NCBI GenBank assembly: GCA_007922305.1
Contig: ML677333.1
Span: 17,072,676-17,136,675, forward strand
Source: Dermatemys mawii
Taxonomy: Eukaryota; Chordata; Testudines; Dermatemydidae
Length of the DNA: 64,000 nt
Reading direction: 5' to 3'
The notes beneath the pieces were generated by a model. It did no database searches. It saw only the letters and a program-made list of their open reading frames with translations, and had not been told where the DNA came from. The position numbers and the translations under genes were made by a program. This document shows, piece by piece, positions 57,296 to 64,000 of this stretch (position 1 is the stretch's first letter; each line of letters begins with the position of its first letter).

Positions 57296-58905
57296 ATTCC
57301 CAGAGCAACAGGACCAGCATTCAGAAAAAGAAAGCAAGCTAAGAAAGCTTTTCTGTCAAAGCAGGAAGGGGCTCTCCTGAGATACATAGACACAGATGTT
57401 CACAGTGATACTTGCAGTCCCAGTGAGGATGTAAGTGGTGAGAAGATGCCTGACCTTCCAGTTAGTCAGAGTGCAGGTGACCTAGCACTTACTGCAGCAT
57501 TCATATCTCCATCTCAAATGGATGTAACTATGCACATTCCTGAAGAAAAGAGTAGACCAGAGAAGAGTGTGGTGGAGGCAAAAGAAACAGCGGCTGCTGA
57601 GTTTAGTTCCTTAAGTCTAGATGATCCAGGACTGTGGACCCACTTGAGCAGTAGCCTGAGGGACTTCCTTGTACTGCATGGGCCACAGCAAGTTAAAAAC
57701 TTCTATTTTCATCGTCTTTTAGGTAACATGAAGTTTCCATACAACATATTACTTGCGTGAAATCCCCAATGGTGACAAAGTGGACAGACCATAGCTTATG
57801 TACTCAAAAATCCAGAATGCTGCATACTGTTTTTGTTGCCAACTCTTCCAGTTTAATGTTCCAGCCACATTGGGCTCTATAGGAACAAAAGATTGGAAAA
57901 ATCTGGCTAGAAATCTGGCATGCCATGGGAAGGCAGCAAATCACCAGAGAGCATTTTATAGGTAGAAAGAGCTTGAGATGACACTAAGGTTAAAGGCCAT
58001 CATAGATGATCAGCATCAAGAGAAGATTGCATCAGAGTCTCTTGACTGGCAAAATGTTCTGGAAAGGCTTGTCACCATTGTGAGAATGCTTGCTACCCAA
58101 AACCTAGCTCTGCCTGGCACTTCAGATAAGCTGTATGTGCCAAACAATGGAAACTTCCTTAAAATTGTGGAGTTGATGGCTGAGTTTGATGCTGTACTCC
58201 AACAGCATCTAAGAAGAGTCACCACCCTGGTCTACACAAGGGGGAGGGATTGACCAAATATACGCAACTTTAGCTACGTGAACAACGTAGCTGAAGTCGG
58301 CGTATCTTCGGCCGACTTACCTGCCGTTCTCATGGTGGTGGCGGTCGGTGGCGCGCTCCCCTGTCAACTCCAGCTTGTGCCTCTTGGAGTTGTGAGCTGG
58401 AGTTCTGGAGTTGACGTGGGCGCCGATCCGGCAAGTAATGAAGACCTACCCTAAGAAGAGTCACCACCCAAGAAATGTACACATACCACTACCTTGGAAA
58501 AACAATTCAAAATGATATCATACAATTTCTTGCAATGAAAGTCAAACAGAAGATTGTGGCAGATCTGAAGTTAGCAAGATATTACTCTTATTCTGGACTG
58601 CACACCTGACATCAGCCATACGGAACAAATAACTTCAAGGGTGTGTTTTGTAACAACAAGAGAACCTAGTGAAAATGTCCCTGCAATGGCAACTGTCATG
58701 GAGCATTTTCTAGAATTTATTGACATTGATGATACTACAGAAGCTGGTATGACAAATGTGCTTCTTAAAAGGCTGGAAGATACAGAAATTGCGATAGATG
58801 ACATGAGAGGTCAGGGTTACAATAATGATGCCAACATGAGAGGAAAGAACACAGGACTGCAGACATGGATCCAAGAGTTAAACCCTTGAGCTTTTTTTGT
58901 CCTTG
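57296..58905 (+). pseudogene. hAT transposase pseudogene, copy B (ZMYM1-like, TTF + DUF4371)
   Basis: Second copy of the transposase seen at 34460-35940, preserved further upstream. An open segment from about 57300 gives FRKRKQAKKAFLSKQEGALL, a basic N-terminal region, then MPDLPVSQSAG and SSLSLDDPGLW to 57760. After a frameshift near 57715 the TTF-type zinc finger has CFCC at 57828-57839. DUF4371 follows at 57978-58227 (DWQNVLERLVTIVRMLATQN, FLKIVELMAEFDAVLQQHL). A MITE (58228-58450) interrupts it, then 58470-58890 gives TREPSENVPAMATV, FIDIDDTTEAGMTNVLLKRL, GQGYNNDANMRG and a stop after ELNP. The catalytic C-terminal region is absent. Several frameshifts make it non-functional. Confidence 0.87.
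58209..58469 (-). mobile_element. PIF/Harbinger-like MITE (58228-58450) with 19-bp flanking repeats
   Basis: CTGGTCTACAC...(left, from 58227) and GACCTACCC (right) with GACTTACCTGCCG and TAGCTACGTGAACAACGTAG inside mark the family of 23115-23401 in opposite orientation. Instead of a 3-bp TWA site, the flanks are the 19-bp direct repeat CTAAGAAGAGTCACCACCC (58209-58227 and 58451-58469). Copy A has a single version here. Confidence 0.75.
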
Positions 58906-59105
58906 AGCTTCAACCATCTTTACCTGGATCCCCAGTAGAGACACATTGCTCCTGCACCTGGAACTGCCAAATGAGTCCCTATGCATCCAGATTCCTCACT
59001 GAGCTGCCCACCCCCAGATTGCCCCACACAGAAACATGTCATCCCACACCTGGATTCCCCTACACTAACTCCCTCCACACTTGAATCCTTTTGGGCTGAG
59101 TCTGC
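58906..59105. repeat. Dispersed repeat segment with CTGGATTCCCC words
   Basis: CCTGGATCCCC, CACCTGGAACTGCC, CACCTGGATTCCCCTACACT and CACACTTGAATCC recur, a pattern I recognise from turtle repeats. It continues after the LTR (59727-60010) and was probably one unit before the LTR inserted. Class unknown. Confidence 0.4.
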
Positions 59106-59730
59106 CCACTGTGACAAAGTTCCGAGTCTGTATTGGTGGGTCCTGCGCTTCCTGGCAGATTTAGGGGCCTCAGAAACTCTTCTAGGCCCAGAGTGACCTC
59201 CCTTTCTCAGTAACTAATTAAGGGAGGCAGAAAAGGGGGGAGCCCGGGCCCTCCCTCTACTCCGGACTCCAGCCCAGGGACCCTAATAGTATCACCTAAG
59301 ATGGCTGACCTTTTATCCACAAAACACAATACAATTCCCTGGGCTACTTCCCCACAGCAGTCCCCACTTCTTCAAACTCCACTTCACCCTTACCTCAGGG
59401 CCTCCTTCCTTCTGTATGATATGTTGTCCACCACTCAGTCTCACCAACAGCATAACTTCCTTCCACAGCTCCTGATACCCACAGCCCACCTGACTAACTG
59501 GGAGGTTTTTATCTGGTTTCAGCCAGTCCCTGATTGGCTTCAGGTGTCTCAATCAGGCTAGCTGTTTCTACTCCTTTCTAGAAGGTTCTTAATTGGCCCC
59601 AGGTGTCTTGATTGGCCTGGAGTAGCCTTTGTTTGGCTATCCAGGGAACAGGGACCTGCACATCCTGAGATAAATATACCTGCCTTCCAGCACTCTCCTA
59701 TATCCTTCTGGTCTGACTCCGTCACACCAC
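59106..59730 (-). mobile_element. Solo retroviral LTR (59110-59726) with 4-bp TSD
   Basis: The 617-bp element has terminal inverted TGTGAC...GTCACA and is flanked by CCAC at 59106-59109 and 59727-59730. Read on the minus strand it starts TGTGACGGAGTCAGACCAGA. No internal retroviral genes are present, so it is probably a solo LTR. A 4-bp TSD is typical of class I (gamma-like) retroviruses. The open frames (59301-59561 plus, 59313-59552 minus) are composition effects. Confidence 0.85.
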
Positions 59731-60009
59731 TCACACCTGGTGTGCCTGGTGCAGAGGGACCGGTCCCTGGTGTGTTTCTGGGACAGGCCTGCCCTTTCAC
59801 TGTGCCAGGGTTGGATGCAGCCTCACTACCAAATCTCTGAACCAGGGAAGGTGGGGCCTTCAGGGTGATCTCCCACCTCAATGCAGCCAATGGCCTGTGC
59901 TCCCCACTGCCATGCTGGAGCCACATTTATTTATTAACAAATTTTTCAGAATTTTAAAATATTCTGTGCATAATTTTTATTTTTTTCATTGAATTTTTAA
60001 TTTTTTGGT
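59731..60009. repeat. Dispersed repeat continuation
   Basis: It continues the element split by the LTR and ends in AT-rich text (TTTTTCAGAATTTTAAAATA, TTTTTGGTGCAGAATTCCCT) that I recognise from a turtle repeat. Class unknown. Confidence 0.4.
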
Positions 60010-61010
60010 GCAGAATTCCCTCCAGAGTACAGAATAATGTCAGCCTTTTTCACAATTGCATTGCTGACTCGTATTCAATTTGTGGTTCACTGTAAGCTCA
60101 AGATTATTTTATTAGTATTACTGCCTAGCCAATTATTTGCCTTTTTGCATTTGATTTTTCCTCCCCAAATGTAGTTCTTTGCACTTGTCTTTACTGAATT
60201 TCATCTTACTGTTTTCAGACCAATTCTCCAATTCATCAAGCTCAATTTGAATTCTAATTCTGTTCTCCAAAGTGTTTGCAATCTCTCCCAGTGGTGTCAT
60301 TTTCAAATCATTAAAACATTTTCTCTGCTCCTTTATCCAAGTCATTAATGAAAACATTGACTAGCAGCAGACCCAGGACAGATGTCTGTGGATCCTCATT
60401 GGGCACATTCAGTTTGAGAGCAAACCATTAATAGCTATTCATTGAGTATGTTTTTTCAACCAGTTGTTCTCCTACTTTCTAGTTATTTCATCAAGACCAC
60501 TTTATCCAAAGTTGCTTATGAGACAGTCATGTGAGACTGTGTCAAAAGCATCAGCATCACTAAACTCAAGGTATCTGCTGCTTCCTCACCATTTCCTAGG
60601 ACAATGACCATGTCAAAGAAATAAATTGTGTTGATTTGCCATAGATTTGTTCTTGACAAATTAAGGTTGGCTATTATATGTCACCCTATTATCCCCTGGG
60701 TGCTTACAATTTGATTGTTTAATAGTTTGCTCCAGCATCTTTTCAAGCATTGATGTGAGGCTGACTGATCTATAATTCCTCTGGTCTTCTTTGTTTAGCT
60801 TTTTAAAGATACATTTGCCTCTTGCCAGTCCTCTGGGACCTACCTGTCCTCTATGAGTTCTTGAAAATAATCACTAATGTTTCCAATATTGTTCCAGTTA
60901 GTTCCCTAAATACCATAGGGTGAATTTCATTAGCCCCTACCAACTTAAATATATCTAACTTATCTAAATATTCTTTAACCTGTTCTTTCCCTATTAATAA
61001 CTAACGCTCA
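60010..61010 (-). mobile_element. Old CR1 LINE fragment
   Basis: Minus-strand CR1. The translated piece 60357-60133 reads ANTLENRIRIQIELDELENW and KMKFSKDKCKELHLGRKNQM, matching the conserved CR1 segment after the catalytic box. Further plus-strand words are CAAGTCATTAATGAAAACAT and GATCTATAATTCCTCTGG. It is strongly diverged, 5'-truncated and non-functional. Confidence 0.8.
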
Positions 61011-61082
61011 AAAAAAATCAATACTTCCTATTTATTTAAAATGTAATATACACTCTGAAAACACTTAGTACTTTTGATGTAA

Positions 61083-61185
61083 TCTTTGAGTGTGTCCACA
61101 CTGCAAACTAGAAACCCGTGACCGACTCATGCCAGCCAACTCGGGCTTGAACTGCGGATATGTTTCATTATAATGTAGACATACC
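61083..61185. mobile_element. Short MITE, GTGTCCACACTGCA...TGTAGACATACC
   Basis: It starts GTGTGTCCACACTGCA and ends AATGTAGACATACC, with CCCGTGACCGACTCATGCCA inside, a small sauropsid MITE whose ends resemble those of the Harbinger-like family above. No TSD assigned. Confidence 0.5.
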
Positions 61186-63222
61186 ATTAGGACTTTTGTC
61201 CTCCCCATTTCAGTTTTATACTCATTAATATTTATTTACTCTTGAATTACTGTAATCAGAATCAGACCAACTGACTGCAGAAATTCATTATTAAGTTTAG
61301 ACCATTGACATAAAATTCATTATCTTCTTTGTGGGCCTCTTATGGTCCTAAGTATACTGGAGTGAAAGAGGTTAACTAATTTTTCACATTGCAGGCACAT
61401 TATATAATTGGAGATACATAAATAAAGTCACCATTTAATAAAATTACACACCACAGCCACATTTCTACAATTTACTATGTGCAAGTAAATGCTGAACCAC
61501 ATAGACACTTCAGAAGGGTTCTGCATTGGTATGCTGTGCGTTGCACAATTGAGCCCTTAAATTACATTTATACCAGCTAACTAACTGTTGTGACCATATG
61601 CGTGAGACCAAGAACACACGAGGTCCAGAACATTCCACCAGTGATAAAGAGATCTTTTACTGGATAGCCTGATATTACTGTATTCTGAACAAGTATTCCT
61701 GATTTCATAAGCTGCCAAAGAACACTGCCATGAAGTTATAAAAATGCAGTTGCAGTTAACATAATTTTTGTGGCACCAAGTTTAATTCAAAAGGATTAAA
61801 TAAGTGTATTCATGGGGTTTTAAGACAATCAAATCTAGAAGCCATTTCCTGCATTAATCTTCCAGCTAACTTAATTACACAGCCCCAAACTCTGGCTCCT
61901 GATCAATTAACAGAGCTGTAAAAATCTGGAGCCCAAGTCTACCACATATTAATCACCACATCTGATGTAAGGAAACAGCCTTTATTGTGGTTTGAAATCC
62001 AACCAGTAACCACAACTGATGTAGCTGTTTTCCACTTAAAAATATAGAGTTTTTTTAAATTAGTATTTCTCTCAACACTGTAATATGCTGTACTGATAGA
62101 CGGTCATGTTAAGGACAGATTATGTAAGCATTTAAAAGATAAAAATGTCTTCTATAAGCTACTGAGCTACACTATGGATATCTACACAATTAAAGGAACA
62201 TTTTCAATAGCACTACATGTCAAATAGTCATTGCTAACTATCTGACATTGTGGCTTTTTTAATTGTTTTTCTTTTCATAAATGAAAATTGTGTTCCCAAA
62301 TTAAGCTAATCAAATCATAAATGCATTATGAGCAATTTAGCAGTGATTTAAACATGCATTCCATTTCTTGTCCCGTATATACAGCAGGCTTAACAATGTT
62401 TTTCTATTACTGCGTGAAATTCTTGGGCAAATTTTCTGCACCTATGTTACCAAGAAGAAGAAATATACCAAAAAATGAACAGTAGCCAGTGGTAAATCAT
62501 GGAACAGCCAGGGGAAATGTTTTGAGCTCGAGCTGAATTCAACTAGGTTGAGGATTCTCTGAAAGGATGAGCTGTGATGCCATTGGGACTCAATCAGAAT
62601 TGTCGTATGTGCTAGGCACTAAAGTACATAAACAGTTTCAATACCATTGAGAACAATTCTTTTCAGTTGTAACAACTTTGTCATGGCTGAACAGATGCAG
62701 AAAAAATTGCATCTAAAATAACCAACAATGGATAACAAAAAGAAAGCACAGAAGAAATGTGAATACATTTATCAGATACAGTGAAAGAATCTAATTATGA
62801 AGACACTTACACCATTCATGGTTCAAGAGAACATTTTCAAAATAACATCTTCAAGCTTACTGAAGGTATCCATTTTGGATGTGATTTACAAACCAGCAAT
62901 TCTACATCAATTGGCCTAATCCAAAGCCTTTGGATTAGTGGAAAGGTTCCCACTGGTTTCCAATGGTTTTGGATCACAATCAATTTCTGCACATGCTTAA
63001 CTACTTTGCTGAAATGAAGGCCATAGTCCTTTAGCTAAGGCTTCAGGGATAAGATGTCAGTCATCATACTAGAATATGAACAACTTATTTAAAAATATTT
63101 AGACAGACACACTTATCTGATATTCTTTTCAGAGAATTAAACTTAAATATATACAATTAATATGCTTTGTATGATTTCTCAAATGTTGGAGTTTTTCCTA
63201 GTTAAGAGATAGCTTCTTAGGA
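61186..63222. other. 2-kb repeat-poor stretch
   Basis: No transposon recognised. The block 61700-62420 has AT-rich text dense in TAATTA/ATTAA-type words (CTAACTTAATTACACAGCCC, TCAATTAACAGAGC, GCAATTTAGCAGTGATTTAA). That looks like a vertebrate conserved non-coding element but is unproven. A frame at 62781-63017 (78 codons) has no motif. Confidence 0.3.
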
Positions 63223-63246
63223 TTTGTTTGTTTGTTTGTTTGTTTG
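63223..63246. repeat. (TTTG)6 microsatellite
   Basis: Six perfect TTTG units, followed by GTAGTAGTAGTA. Confidence 0.97.
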
Positions 63247-63254
63247 GTAGTAGT

Positions 63255-63345
63255 AGTATTAATTATTTGAACTCTAGAAGCACTCACTATGTGCTAGTCA
63301 ATGTTTACAAACACAGGAAGATACTGTCTCAAAGAGCTTATAGCT
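63255..63345 (-). mobile_element. L2/MIR-like LINE tail, minus
   Basis: CACTCACTATGTGCTAGTCA then ACAAACACAGGAAGATACTG and CAAAGAGCTTATAGCTTAAA is the reverse complement of the tail at 36405-36530. Confidence 0.6.
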
Positions 63346-64000
63346 TAAATTCCTGATAGTGCAACTTATTTTCCTGTATAGTGATCTTTTATTCAGAAGT
63401 GGTCACACTGCCATTGTCTGTACCAGGCCTTTTGATATTTGGCATCAAGAATTCTCTCAGGCTAGGAATGTGCCTTTTCTTTGGCCTATGAAACTCCACT
63501 CAGCCTTTGCTGAGATCAAAATGTAAAAGTTACCATTTCCCTTTCCTCACTTTTTCTGTTCAGGATAGTTTTGGTACCATGACAAAATAATTAAACAAAC
63601 ATGGACACTATAGGGCAGCAATGCTCCCACCTCCAAAACAGCAGCAGGTGTACTGGAGGAAACCTGGGAACTGCCAGAGCAGCTGTGTGGGGATGTGAAG
63701 AGAACTGAGCCTCTGCACAAGATGGGCACAAAGGGGCAAAATTAAGGTTTATAAATGTTTATAAAATTAAGGTTCCCCAAGCAACAGTACATCTGACATT
63801 TCTTAACTTTCAAGTGTTTATAATGTTTATAACTCTTTTTAATGCATTTTGGATGTAAAATTTTACTAAGATTGCACATATTTTGACTGAAGCCTTCTTG
63901 CTCCCCTTGCATACGTATAGTTTTATACAATATACATTTTAGAGATGCATGCCTACTATACTCTATTGTCTCAATCAATACATGATTAGGTCTAGATCCT
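63346..64000. other. Unassigned right flank
   Basis: AT-rich. No repeat or exon recognised. The frame at 63742-63978 (minus, 78 codons) has no known motif and runs near the window edge. Confidence 0.3.

Noticed and set aside
57446..57760. Possible intact host gene (ZMYM1-like)
   Set aside because: The frame breaks near 57715, further frameshifts and a MITE follow, and the catalytic C-terminus is missing; it is a transposase pseudogene.
1..64000. CRISPR arrays, bacterial operons, phage or integron features
   Set aside because: The repeats, introns-like spacing and transposon families are vertebrate; no prokaryotic gene arrangement or regularly spaced direct repeats with unique spacers is present.

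Overview
The window looks like non-coding nuclear DNA of a sauropsid vertebrate, most likely a turtle. The basis is its repeat content, recognised by eye: CR1 LINEs (several with the 3' end ending in a TCTATGA-type tail), an RTE-like LINE, a Penelope-like element (PLE), MIR/L2-type sequences, many hAT and PIF/Harbinger-like DNA transposons with target-site duplications (TSDs), and long retroviral LTRs. I found no convincing host protein-coding exon, tRNA or rRNA. The window is either a gene desert or lies inside very large introns. Nearly all open reading frames are short chance frames or fragments of transposon proteins.

Layout. 0-11 kb: a CR1 copy (720-2195) with a destroyed catalytic motif, several hAT-type elements (2327-2711, 3996-4258, 7727-8445), and a minus-strand RTE-like LINE (about 9120-11120) broken by a palindromic Penelope-type tail with a hammerhead-ribozyme-like motif (9294-9477) and by a CR1 3' end (10021-10588). 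12-25.5 kb is a nest of insertions: hAT elements at 12010 and 15671, a 1.2-kb LTR at 16488-17693 with a 5-bp TSD, a CR1 copy split by a 1.3-kb insert carrying 165-bp inverted arms, a 1.57-kb LTR at 21462-23032 inside a CR1 tail, a Harbinger-like MITE at 23115, and a hAT inside another hAT (23757-25484). 25.5-34.4 kb is mostly AT-rich with few recognisable repeats.

34.4-36 kb and 57.3-58.9 kb hold two diverged copies of the same hAT transposase gene (ZMYM1-like: TTF-type zinc finger plus DUF4371). Each is broken by a separate insertion of one Harbinger-like MITE family. 36-51 kb contains a 19-bp tandem array, a GIY-YIG-encoding Penelope fragment with a tail-type repeat just downstream, LTR-like sequences, MIR/L2 pieces and a 209-bp hAT with a perfect palindromic TSD. 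51-64 kb has AT-rich MITE-like DNA, another LTR (59110-59726), a minus-strand CR1 and long repeat-poor stretches that may hold conserved non-coding elements.

No genes work together here. The window records successive insertions of retrotransposons and DNA transposons, and the nesting gives their relative ages: CR1 and RTE copies are usually hosts, while hAT/Harbinger MITEs, LTRs and Penelope tails are usually the inserts. Family names come from recognition, not from a database search.
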